In this document: one piece after another, positions 1-5,465 of the stretch | Layout: the number at the start of each line of letters is the position of its first letter | Numbering within the stretch: position 1 is the first letter of the stretch | NCBI GenBank assembly: GCA_011620705.1 | Contig: WOYR01000075.1 | Span: forward strand, 1-5,465 | Origin: Microbacteriaceae bacterium | Lineage (GTDB): Bacteria; Actinomycetota; Actinomycetes; Actinomycetales; Microbacteriaceae | DNA length: 5,465 bases | Direction: 5' to 3' | Notes under the pieces: generated by a model | The model's input: the letters and a program-made list of their open reading frames with translations, nothing else | The model's database searches: none | Told to the model about the DNA's origin: nothing | Position numbers and translations under genes: made by a program

Positions 1-1046
1 CGCGCCGCCGCCACCCAGGCGTCGAGCTTCGCTGTCGCAGCACCGGAGTCGATCGCCTCCGCCGCGACCGCGATCTTGTCGCGGAAGCGGGAGCGGATGT
101 CCTGCTCGCCCAGCGTGTGGTCGTGCGCCAGTTCCCAGCTCACCAGTCCGGCGGCCGTGTTGAGCAGCACGATGTCGCGCACCGGCCCCTTCTCCCCCGC
201 GAGCACGCGGCGGACGATGTCGGCATTGTGCGCGGCGTCCCCGCCCCGCAGTTCCTCGATGGATGCCCGCTCCAGGCCCAGATCGGCCGGATCGAGATCG
301 TGCTCGGTGACCGAGCCGCGCGAGACCTCCCAGAGGTGGCTGTGCCCGGTCGTCGACAGCTCATCGAGCCCCTCGTCGCCGCGGTAGACGAGTGCCGTGG
401 CTCCGCGGGTCTGGAAGACGCCGACGATCAGCGGCACCTTGTCCAGCTGCGCCACCCCGACTGCCGAGGCCTCGGGTCGCGCCGGGTTCAGGAGCGGGCC
501 GAGGAAGTTGAAGACCGTCGGGATGCCCAGCTCGGCCCGCGTCGCTCCCGCGTACTTGAATCCGGCGTGGAAGAGGGACGCGAAGGCGAAGGTGATCCCC
601 ACCTCGCCGAGGATCGCCGCCACCCGCTCGGGCGGCAGCGCCAGATCGATCCCGAGGGCCGCGAGCACATCCGATGATCCCGATGCGGAGGAGGCGGCGC
701 GGTTGCCGTGCTTGACCACCTTCGCGCCGGCGGCTGCTGCCACGATCGACGACATGGTCGACACGTTCACGGTGCCGAAGCGGTCGCCGCCTGTGCCGAC
801 GATGTCGAGGGCCATGGCATCGACGTCGAGCGGCTGCGCCTTCGCGAGGATCGCATCCCGGAATCCGACGATCTCGTCGACGGTCTCGCCCTTGGCCCTC
901 AGCGCCACCAGGAAGCCCGCCAATTGGGACGGCGTCGCCTTCCCGGCCATGACCTCCTCCATCGCCCATGACGCTTCCGCCACGGACAGATCGGCGCCCG
1001 CCAGCAGCTGCGTCAGGACGGCGGGCCAATTCAATTCAGTGGGCAT
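1..1046 (-). CDS. trpD: Anthranilate phosphoribosyltransferase (3' end cut by window edge)
   Basis: TrpD transfers the phosphoribosyl group of PRPP to anthranilate, the second committed step of tryptophan synthesis; it is a cytosolic, usually homodimeric Mg-dependent enzyme. Reading the minus strand from ATG at 1046 gives 348 uninterrupted codons to the edge. Family motifs appear in order: the PRPP loop GTGGD (residues 84-88), NVST (94-97), KHGNRAASS (112-120) followed by SGSSDVL, the anthranilate-site segment FHAGFKYAGATR (159-170) with the conserved Arg170, FNFLGPLLNPARP (179-191), and the metal-binding Asp-Glu pair in GLDELSTTG (D228, E229). The last visible residues (AEAIDSG...LDAWVAAA) match the usual C-terminal helix, so only a few codons are missing. 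No other in-frame start lies just upstream. There is no clear ribosome-binding site, but a -10-like box sits 7 nt before the ATG. An odd feature is Ala161 where the family usually has Pro after the conserved His. It is divergent from ctaE, as in mycobacteria. Confidence 0.96.
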   Translation of the reverse strand, partial: MPTELNWPAVLTQLLAGADLSVAEASWAMEEVMAGKATPSQLAGFLVALRAKGETVDEIVGFRDAILAKAQPLDVDAMALDIVGTGGDRFGTVNVSTMSSIVAAAAGAKVVKHGNRAASSASGSSDVLAALGIDLALPPERVAAILGEVGITFAFASLFHAGFKYAGATRAELGIPTVFNFLGPLLNPARPEASAVGVAQLDKVPLIVGVFQTRGATALVYRGDEGLDELSTTGHSHLWEVSRGSVTEHDLDPADLGLERASIEELRGGDAAHNADIVRRVLAGEKGPVRDIVLLNTAAGLVSWELAHDHTLGEQDIRSRFRDKIAVAAEAIDSGAATAKLDAWVAAA

Positions 1047-1053
1047 GCGCCCG

Positions 1054-1083
1054 ATCGTAGCGACCCGCCCGGAATGGAATCGA
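1054..1083 (-). promoter_or_regulatory. Putative trpD promoter, leaderless type
   Basis: On the minus strand, TACGAT (1059 to 1054) matches the TANNNT consensus of actinobacterial housekeeping -10 elements. Seven bases separate it from the trpD ATG at 1046, so initiation at the normal distance would fall on or next to the A of the start codon. A weak -35-like hexamer, TCGATT (1083 to 1078, three of six matches to TTGACA), lies 18 bp upstream. The absence of a Shine-Dalgarno sequence before trpD fits a leaderless mRNA. Predicted by eye only. Confidence 0.45.
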
Positions 1084-1112
1084 CGCGCGGGGAAATCCAC
1101 CATAATGGAACG
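1080..1112 (+). promoter_or_regulatory. Putative ctaE-qcrCAB operon promoter, leaderless type
   Basis: CATAAT at 1101-1106 is one mismatch from TATAAT and stands out in this GC-rich DNA. Six bases separate it from the GTG start of ctaE at 1113, so transcription would start at the start codon itself. A TCGACG hexamer at 1080-1085 (four of six matches to TTGACA) is the best -35 candidate, but its 15-bp spacer is short. No Shine-Dalgarno sequence precedes the GTG. The -35 regions of this promoter and of the opposing trpD promoter overlap around 1078-1085, so polymerase binding in the two directions could interfere. Confidence 0.45.
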
Positions 1113-1748
1113 GTGACGTCCACCTCCCTCACCAACGCCCCGGGCACAGCGGTCATCAATCGGCCGAACGTGACGCAGGTGGGCGTGATCGTGTGGCTCG
1201 GCAGCGAGGTCATGTTCTTCGCAGGGCTGTTCGCGGTCTATTTCACGCTCCGCTCCACATCGCCGGGTCTGTGGGCCCAGCAGACGGCGCACCTCAACGT
1301 GCCGTACGCGCTCGCCAACACCCTCGTGCTGGTGTCCTCCTCCGTCACCGCGCAGGCGGGCGTGTTCGCCGCCGAGCGCCTGCAGCCCCGCCGCCTGGGC
1401 GGCGTGCTGCAGTTCTGGAGGTGGGGCATGGTCGAGTGGTTCTTCCTGACCTTCGCCCTCGGGGCCGTCTTCGTGACCGGCCAGGTCTTCGAGTACGCGA
1501 ACCTGGTGAGCGAGCACATCGGCATCGCCTCCGACTCATACGGCTCGGCTTTCTACGTCGCAACCGGTTTCCACGCCCTGCACGTCACCGGCGGATTGGG
1601 CGCCTTCCTGCTGTGCATCGGTCGCGCCTTCGCGGTGAAGAACTTCACCCATAAGGAGGCGACGACCGCGATCGCGGTCTCGTACTACTGGCATTTCGTC
1701 GACGTGGTGTGGATCGGCCTCTTCCTCGTCATCTACATCCTGAAATAA
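1113..1748 (+). CDS. ctaE: Cytochrome c oxidase subunit III (aa3 type)
   Basis: Integral membrane subunit III of the aa3 cytochrome c oxidase. It binds and stabilises the catalytic subunit I; it carries no redox cofactor. The 211-residue product is the short actinobacterial form with five membrane helices, lacking the first two of the seven-helix type. Helix 1 (about 22-46) contains WLGSEVMFFAGLF with the conserved Glu32. Later helices hold GQVFEY, GFHALHVTGG and the signature YYWHFVDVVWIGLF near the C-terminus. I chose GTG at 1113 over the in-frame ATG at 1074 because the product then begins (M)TSTSLTNAPGTA, like mycobacterial CtaE (MTS...GTA), and because the -10-like box lies between the two candidates. 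It is first in the operon, 22 bp before qcrC. Oxidase subunits I and II are not in the window. The gene holds a 16-bp perfect palindrome at 1664-1679. Confidence 0.96.
   Translation: MTSTSLTNAPGTAVINRPNVTQVGVIVWLGSEVMFFAGLFAVYFTLRSTSPGLWAQQTAHLNVPYALANTLVLVSSSVTAQAGVFAAERLQPRRLGGVLQFWRWGMVEWFFLTFALGAVFVTGQVFEYANLVSEHIGIASDSYGSAFYVATGFHALHVTGGLGAFLLCIGRAFAVKNFTHKEATTAIAVSYYWHFVDVVWIGLFLVIYILK
1664..1679. repeat. 16-bp perfect palindrome inside ctaE
   Basis: GACCGCGATCGCGGTC is a perfect inverted repeat with no spacer, lying within the ctaE reading frame (codons for T-A-I-A-V). It contains GCGATCGC. In GC-rich coding DNA such palindromes arise readily from alternating GCG/ATC/GCG codons, so a function is not implied. 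Confidence 0.6.
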
Positions 1749-1770
1749 GCGAACGGACCACTCCCCGCAC

Positions 1771-2577
1771 ATGGCGAAGACTGCAACTCCCCCAGCCCGC
1801 AAGGCCCGTGCCGGGCGCCGATCACCGCTGGCGTCGGTGGCTCTGCTGGTGATCGGCCTCCTCGCCACCGGTGGCGCGTACGCACTGTTCACGACGAGTG
1901 CCACCGCGCAGACCTCCTCGCAGATCAGTTCGATGGTCTCGGACGGTCAGAAGCTGTTCGCCGCCAACTGCGCCAGCTGCCACGGGCTCAACGCCCAGGG
2001 CACGGGCGTCGCGCCGACCCTGATCGGCGTCGGTGCGGCATCCGTCGACTTCCAGGTCGGAACTGGCAGGATGCCGGCGGCCGCCTCCGGACCGCAGGCG
2101 GAGAAGAAGCCGGTGCAGTTCACCGACGCGCAGATCGCGGCGCTCGCCACCTACGTCGCCTCGCTCGGCCCCGGCCCTGCGATCCCCTCCTCCGAGTACC
2201 TGCAGGGCAACGGCGACGTCGCGGCGGGCGCAGAATTGTTCAGGATCAACTGCGCCATGTGCCACAACGTGGCAGGCGCAGGCGGCGCCCTGACCGAAGG
2301 CAAGTACGCCCTCTCGCTCTCGGGCACCTCCGCCAAGCACATCTACGAGGCGATGGTCACCGGCCCGCAGAACATGCCGGTGTTCAACGAGCTGAATATC
2401 ACGCCGGCCGACAAGGCGAACATCATCAGCTACCTCAAGTACCTCGACTCGCACCCCTCGCCCGGGGGCCTCGATCTGGGCAATCTCGGCCCGGTCTCCG
2501 AGGGGCTCTTCGTCTGGATCTTCGCCCTCGGCTCGGTCGTCGCCATCACCGTGTGGCTGACCGCCAAGTCCAACTGA
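1771..2577 (+). CDS. qcrC: Menaquinol-cytochrome c reductase, diheme cytochrome c subunit
   Basis: Membrane-anchored cytochrome cc of the actinobacterial bcc complex. It takes electrons from the Rieske protein QcrA and passes them directly to the CuA site of the aa3 oxidase, replacing soluble cytochrome c. The 268-residue protein has a basic N-terminus, a signal-anchor helix (about 19-40), two cytochrome c domains on the outer face, and a C-terminal helix (about 244-264). Haem-binding CXXCH motifs are CASCH (67-71) and CAMCH (161-165). The likely sixth ligands are Met101 (GRMP) and Met202 (NMPVF). The start at 1771 is supported by the basic residues before the anchor; the upstream GGA-containing ribosome-binding site is weak and distant (about 12 nt). 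It lies 22 bp after ctaE and 25 bp before qcrA, consistent with co-transcription. Covalent haem attachment would need cytochrome c maturation genes elsewhere in the genome. Confidence 0.97.
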   Translation: MAKTATPPARKARAGRRSPLASVALLVIGLLATGGAYALFTTSATAQTSSQISSMVSDGQKLFAANCASCHGLNAQGTGVAPTLIGVGAASVDFQVGTGRMPAAASGPQAEKKPVQFTDAQIAALATYVASLGPGPAIPSSEYLQGNGDVAAGAELFRINCAMCHNVAGAGGALTEGKYALSLSGTSAKHIYEAMVTGPQNMPVFNELNITPADKANIISYLKYLDSHPSPGGLDLGNLGPVSEGLFVWIFALGSVVAITVWLTAKSN

Positions 2578-2588
2578 GCTGCACCACC

Positions 2589-2597
2589 GGAAAGGGA
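2589..2597 (+). promoter_or_regulatory. Ribosome-binding site of qcrA
   Basis: The purine-rich run GGAAAGGGA ends 5 nt before the ATG at 2603 and fixes that start. It is the most evident purine-rich ribosome-binding site in the operon. Confidence 0.7.
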
Positions 2598-2602
2598 ACG
2601 CA

Positions 2603-3658
2603 ATGGCTGACCAGGGCGCCGACCACGGCACCGACGTCGAGAAGTACGACGCCAGCGCGTCGCCGGGCTCCGCCATCGTGACCGCGGACCGCGTCGAGAA
2701 CCCCGGGTTCCCGCCGTTCCGCCCGCGCGTGTCCGAGTTGGACCCGAAGAAGGATGCCGCGAACTCCCGCCGTGTCGCCCTCATGTTCGGCCTGTCGATG
2801 TTCGGCAGCGTCGCCGCGATCGCCGCATACATCATCTTCCCGATCACCCCGGGAGACACGGGGTCGGTGCGCACCAACACCTTCCTGCTCGGCATCGGCC
2901 TCGCGCTCGGCCTGTTCGGCATCGGCTTCGGCGCGGTGCACTGGGCCAAGGCGCTCATGGACGGGCACGACCTGGTCGAACTCCGTCACGGGACCCGGGG
3001 TTCCGACGAGACCCGCGAGAAGGCGGTCGAGGTGTTCCATCTCGGCAACCAGGAGTCCGGATGGAGCCGCCGCAAGCTGATCCGGAACACCCTGATCGGC
3101 GCTCTCGTGCTCTTCCCGCTGCCCGGCATCGTGGTCTTCCGCGACCTCGCCCCGGCCGCGGACCCCAACGACCTCCTCAAGCACACGATCTGGAAGAAGG
3201 GGACCCGGCTCACCAAGGACCCGAGCGGCACCCCGATCCTCGCCTCGGAGGTCACTCTCGGCTCGGTCTTCCATGTCATCCCGGATGGCATCAACGACCT
3301 CGAAGACAAGTTGGAGCAGAAGGCGAAGGCAGCCGTGCTGCTGATGCGGTTGAAGCCGGAGGACCTGCACGTCTCCAAGGGCCGCGAGAGCTGGAACTAC
3401 AAGGGCATCGTCGCCTATTCGAAGATCTGCACGCACGTCGGCTGCCCGGTCGCGCTGTACGAGCAGCAGACCCACCACCTGCTCTGCCCATGCCACCAGT
3501 CCCAGTTCGACATCACGCATGAGGCGGAGGTCATCTTCGGCCCCGCCAAGCGCGCGCTGCCGCAACTGCCGATCACCATCGACTCCGAGGGCTATCTCGT
3601 CGCGCAGAGCGACTTCCATGAGCCCGTCGGCCCGAGCTTCTGGGAGCGCGAACATTGA
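2603..3658 (+). CDS. qcrA: Menaquinol-cytochrome c reductase, Rieske 2Fe-2S subunit
   Basis: Rieske iron-sulfur protein of the bcc complex. It takes the first electron from menaquinol at the Qo site of QcrB and hands it to QcrC. The 351-residue product has an approximately 55-residue hydrophilic N-terminus and three predicted membrane helices (about 57-80, 93-114 and 160-180), the actinobacterial pattern rather than the single anchor of mitochondrial Rieske proteins. The C-terminal Rieske fold carries CTHVGCPV (276-283) and CPCHQSQFD (295-303). Cluster ligands are Cys276, His278, Cys295 and His298, and the stabilising disulfide is Cys281-Cys297. GPAKRALPQLPI (313-324) follows, as in the family. 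At 351 residues it is shorter than my recollection of the mycobacterial protein (about 430). Its TGA stop overlaps the TTG start of qcrB, indicating translational coupling. Confidence 0.97.
   Translation: MADQGADHGTDVEKYDASASPGSAIVTADRVENPGFPPFRPRVSELDPKKDAANSRRVALMFGLSMFGSVAAIAAYIIFPITPGDTGSVRTNTFLLGIGLALGLFGIGFGAVHWAKALMDGHDLVELRHGTRGSDETREKAVEVFHLGNQESGWSRRKLIRNTLIGALVLFPLPGIVVFRDLAPAADPNDLLKHTIWKKGTRLTKDPSGTPILASEVTLGSVFHVIPDGINDLEDKLEQKAKAAVLLMRLKPEDLHVSKGRESWNYKGIVAYSKICTHVGCPVALYEQQTHHLLCPCHQSQFDITHEAEVIFGPAKRALPQLPITIDSEGYLVAQSDFHEPVGPSFWEREH
3642..3646 (+). promoter_or_regulatory. Ribosome-binding site of qcrB, supports a TTG start
   Basis: GGGAG lies inside the last codons of qcrA, 8 nt upstream of TTG at 3655. 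The good spacing supports the TTG over a later in-frame ATG at 3727, and the site's position inside qcrA fits coupled translation. Confidence 0.65.
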
Positions 3659-5298
3659 CCGTCGACACCACAGCCCCCGCCGCTGCGCCTGCCACCGGAG
3701 TCGATGACGTTCCTCCCGGCCGCGGCATGCGCCTGACCAACTGGGCCGCCAACTACGTCGATGAGCGCACCAGCATGTCGGGCTTCGTCCGCGAACTCGG
3801 CCGCAAGATCTTCCCCGACCACTGGTCGTTCATGCTGGGCGAGGTCGCTCTCTACAGCTTCGTCGTCATCCTGATCAGCGGCACCTTCCTCACCTTCTTC
3901 TTCCAGCCATCGATGGCGGTCGTCACCTATGACGGCTCCTATGCCCCGCTCAAGGGCATCCAGATGTCCGCGGCCATGTCGTCGACGCTGAACATCAGCT
4001 TCGACATCCGCGGCGGCCTGCTGCTGCGGCAGGTGCACCACTGGGCGGCCCTGCTGTTCGTGGCGGCCATCGGGCTCCACATGCTGCGCATCTACTTCAC
4101 GGGCGCGTTCCGCAAGCCCCGCGAACTCAACTGGCTCATCGGTTTCGTCTTGTTCGTCCTGGCGCTCGCCGAGGGCTTCACCGGCTACTCCTTGCCGGAC
4201 GACCTGCTCTCGGGCAACGGGCTGCGCATCATCGACGGCATGATCAAGGGCGTTCCCGTCGTGGGGACCTGGATCTCGTACCTGCTGTTCGGGGGGGAGG
4301 TCCCGGGCACCGCCATCGTCGGACGCCTCTACAGCCTGCACATCCTGCTGCTGCCGGCGATCCTGGTCGTCGCGCTCGGGCTGCATATGGTGCTGCTGAT
4401 CGTCAACAAGCACACCCAGTTCGCGGGGCCGGGCCGCACCGAGGGCAATGTGATCGGGGTGCCGATCATGCCCGTGTTCGCAGCGAAGGCCGGCGGCTTC
4501 TTCTTCATCATCTTCGGCGTGATCATGCTGACGGCATCGTTCGTCACCATCAACCCGATCTGGTTGTACGGACCCTACGACCCCTCCCCCATCTCCGCCG
4601 GGACCCAGCCCGACTGGTACATCGGCTTCGCGGACGGCGCTCTGCGCCTGATCCCGCCGGGCTGGGAGTTCATGATCGGGCCATACACGGTATCGATGAA
4701 CATCCTGGTCCCGATCCTCGTGCTCCTGGTGTTCCTGGTTCTCGTGGCGCTCTACCCCTTCTTCGAGGCGTGGGTGACCGGTGACAAGCGCGAGCACCAC
4801 ATGGCGGACCGCCCGCGCAATGCCCCGACCCGCACCGCGATCGGCGCCGCAGGCGTCACCTTCTACGCGGCATTGTGGGCGGCAGCCAGCTCGGACCTCA
4901 TCGCCACCCACTTCGGGCTGACCATCGAGGGCGTCATTCACGCCATCCAGTTCGCGACGATCGCCGGCCCCTTCATCGCCTACTTCGTCACCAAGCGGAT
5001 CTGCATCGGTCTGCAGAAGAAGGACCGCGAGATCGCACTCCACGGCTACGAGTCGGGCCGCATCGTGCGCCTGCCCGGGGGCGAGTACGTCGAAGTGCAC
5101 GAGCAGCTCTCGGATTACGAGCGCTGGAAGCTGGTCAGCTTCGACGACTACGCGCCCATCATGCTCCGACCCGACAAGCAGGGCAGGATCACGGCTCGAG
5201 CACGCTTCCGCGCCCGGATGTCGCGCTGGTTCTTCGAGTACCGCATCGCGCCGGTGAGCCGCACCGAGATCGAGGCCTCGTCGCACGGGAGTCATTAG
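3655..5298 (+). CDS. qcrB: Menaquinol-cytochrome c reductase, cytochrome b subunit
   Basis: Cytochrome b of the bcc complex. It contains both quinone sites and two b haems and couples menaquinol oxidation to proton release. The 547-residue product has eight or so membrane helices (about 60-83, 122-148, 159-178, 223-250, 280-300, 346-370, 394-411, 427-448). Haem ligands by alignment are His128 and His142 (RQVHHWAALLF...GLHMLRIYFTG) and His229 and His244 (LYSLHILLLP...LGLHMVLL). The second pair is 15 residues apart, as in b6-type proteins. The Qo-site motif is PDWY (319-322), the actinobacterial version of PEWY. The C-terminal part after the last helix (CIGLQKKDREIALHGYESG, then RLPGGEYVEVHE) is characteristic of Actinobacteria. 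The start is TTG, overlapping the qcrA stop as TTGA, with GGGAG upstream. Starting at ATG 3727 would remove 24 poorly conserved residues and cannot be excluded. A run of seven G occurs at 4291-4297 without breaking the frame. Confidence 0.97.
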   Translation: MTVDTTAPAAAPATGVDDVPPGRGMRLTNWAANYVDERTSMSGFVRELGRKIFPDHWSFMLGEVALYSFVVILISGTFLTFFFQPSMAVVTYDGSYAPLKGIQMSAAMSSTLNISFDIRGGLLLRQVHHWAALLFVAAIGLHMLRIYFTGAFRKPRELNWLIGFVLFVLALAEGFTGYSLPDDLLSGNGLRIIDGMIKGVPVVGTWISYLLFGGEVPGTAIVGRLYSLHILLLPAILVVALGLHMVLLIVNKHTQFAGPGRTEGNVIGVPIMPVFAAKAGGFFFIIFGVIMLTASFVTINPIWLYGPYDPSPISAGTQPDWYIGFADGALRLIPPGWEFMIGPYTVSMNILVPILVLLVFLVLVALYPFFEAWVTGDKREHHMADRPRNAPTRTAIGAAGVTFYAALWAAASSDLIATHFGLTIEGVIHAIQFATIAGPFIAYFVTKRICIGLQKKDREIALHGYESGRIVRLPGGEYVEVHEQLSDYERWKLVSFDDYAPIMLRPDKQGRITARARFRARMSRWFFEYRIAPVSRTEIEASSHGSH

Positions 5299-5310
5299 CG
5301 CCCGCCGTGA

Positions 5311-5465
5311 TCAGAGCGCCAGGACGATGCGCCTCGGCTCTGTCGGCGGCCGCACGACCATCCGGCCGACGGACCATCCGGCCGATCGCCGGTCGGCGGA
5401 GTAATCATTGCCCAGGACACGGACGTAGTGATCCCGTGGCAGCTCACCTGCTCTCGGAACCAGAG
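5311..5465 (-). pseudogene. C-terminal remnant of an IS21-family IstA-like transposase
   Basis: The minus strand has an open frame entering from the right edge and ending with TGA at 5313-5311, giving 50 visible residues. Residues 9-23 read LPRDHYVRVLGNDYSAD, which closely resembles the conserved segment (RDHYVR...NDYSVDP..IGR) near the C-terminus of IS21-family IstA integrases. Past this point the frame loses the family pattern. The expected IGRMV appears at 5386-5372 in a different frame, and a second GRMV returns in the first frame at 5367-5356. This suggests a frameshifting deletion plus a short duplication. The other frame then reads DGRAAADRAEAHR, loosely like the usual DGR.VA.H.R stretch, and runs on into qcrB antisense. 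Most likely a decayed insertion-sequence relic, convergent with qcrB. The assignment rests on recognising one short motif. Confidence 0.6.
5356..5385. repeat. Short tandem duplication, 14-bp identical units with 16-bp period
   Basis: GACCATCCGGCCGA occurs at 5356-5369 and again at 5372-5385. The 16-bp period is not a multiple of three, so on the minus strand the same Gly-Arg-Met-Val peptide is encoded in two different frames. This fits local duplication in a gene no longer under selection. Confidence 0.75.

Noticed and set aside
1074..1112. ATG at 1074 as the start of ctaE
   Set aside because: The added residues (MESTRGEIHHNGT) do not resemble CtaE N-termini, and the segment contains the predicted -10 box. 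GTG at 1113 gives the family-like beginning.
76..1116. Plus-strand open frames, and other minus-strand frames, across the trpD region
   Set aside because: The minus-strand trpD frame carries every family motif in order without interruption; the others are out-of-frame readings of the same DNA.
1653..1659. AAGGAGG, a perfect Shine-Dalgarno sequence, inside ctaE
   Set aside because: No start codon with a plausible frame follows at the right distance; it encodes part of HKEATT in a conserved region of the oxidase subunit.
1822..3655. Long minus-strand open frames (1822-2958 and 2546-3655) opposite qcrC and qcrA
   Set aside because: They overlap each other and well-supported genes, and have charged, low-complexity translations typical of antisense shadows.
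3592..5295. A 567-codon minus-strand open frame antisense to qcrB
   Set aside because: It mirrors the codon phase of a strongly supported cytochrome b gene in GC-rich DNA. Its translation is low-complexity Asp/Glu/Arg/Gln-rich with no recognisable domain.
5381..5397. GCCGA/TCGGC inverted repeat as a terminator for the operon
   Set aside because: The stem is only 5 bp with a 7-nt loop, there is no T-run, and it lies within the IstA-like remnant. No convincing terminator is visible after qcrB.

Overview
This is a GC-rich chromosomal segment from an actinobacterium. The gene content, the actinobacterial form of every protein (five-helix cytochrome oxidase subunit III, membrane-anchored diheme QcrC, three-helix Rieske protein, QcrB with a long C-terminal tail) and the residue patterns point to the Micrococcales, perhaps Microbacteriaceae. 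The family-level placement is an inference from remembered homologues, not a search.

Layout: a minus-strand trpD (anthranilate phosphoribosyltransferase) fills 1-1046; its last few codons lie beyond the left edge. A 66-bp gap separates it from a divergent plus-strand operon, ctaE-qcrC-qcrA-qcrB (1113-5298), with gaps of 22 and 25 bp and then a 4-bp overlap at qcrA/qcrB. The gap holds two back-to-back -10-like elements, each placed so that transcription would begin at or next to the start codon, which suggests leaderless transcripts for both trpD and ctaE. To the right of qcrB, 5299-5465 carries the 3' remnant of a minus-strand gene that resembles the C-terminal region of an IS21-family IstA transposase. 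It looks frameshifted and carries a 16-bp-period tandem duplication.

Together the four operon genes encode cytochrome c oxidase subunit III and all three subunits of the cytochrome bc1 (bcc) complex. In Actinobacteria these form an obligate bcc-aa3 supercomplex, with the diheme QcrC replacing soluble cytochrome c: menaquinol is oxidised at QcrB/QcrA, electrons pass through QcrC to the oxidase, and oxygen is reduced. Subunits I, II and IV of the oxidase are not in the window. The trpD/ctaE-qcrCAB arrangement is also found in Mycobacterium tuberculosis (Rv2192c-Rv2196), so this is conserved core synteny.

I do not see a previously undescribed system here. The points most worth a second look are the IS21-like remnant abutting the respiratory operon, the compact divergent leaderless promoter region, and an alanine in QcrB at the position aligned with Thr313 of M. 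tuberculosis QcrB.
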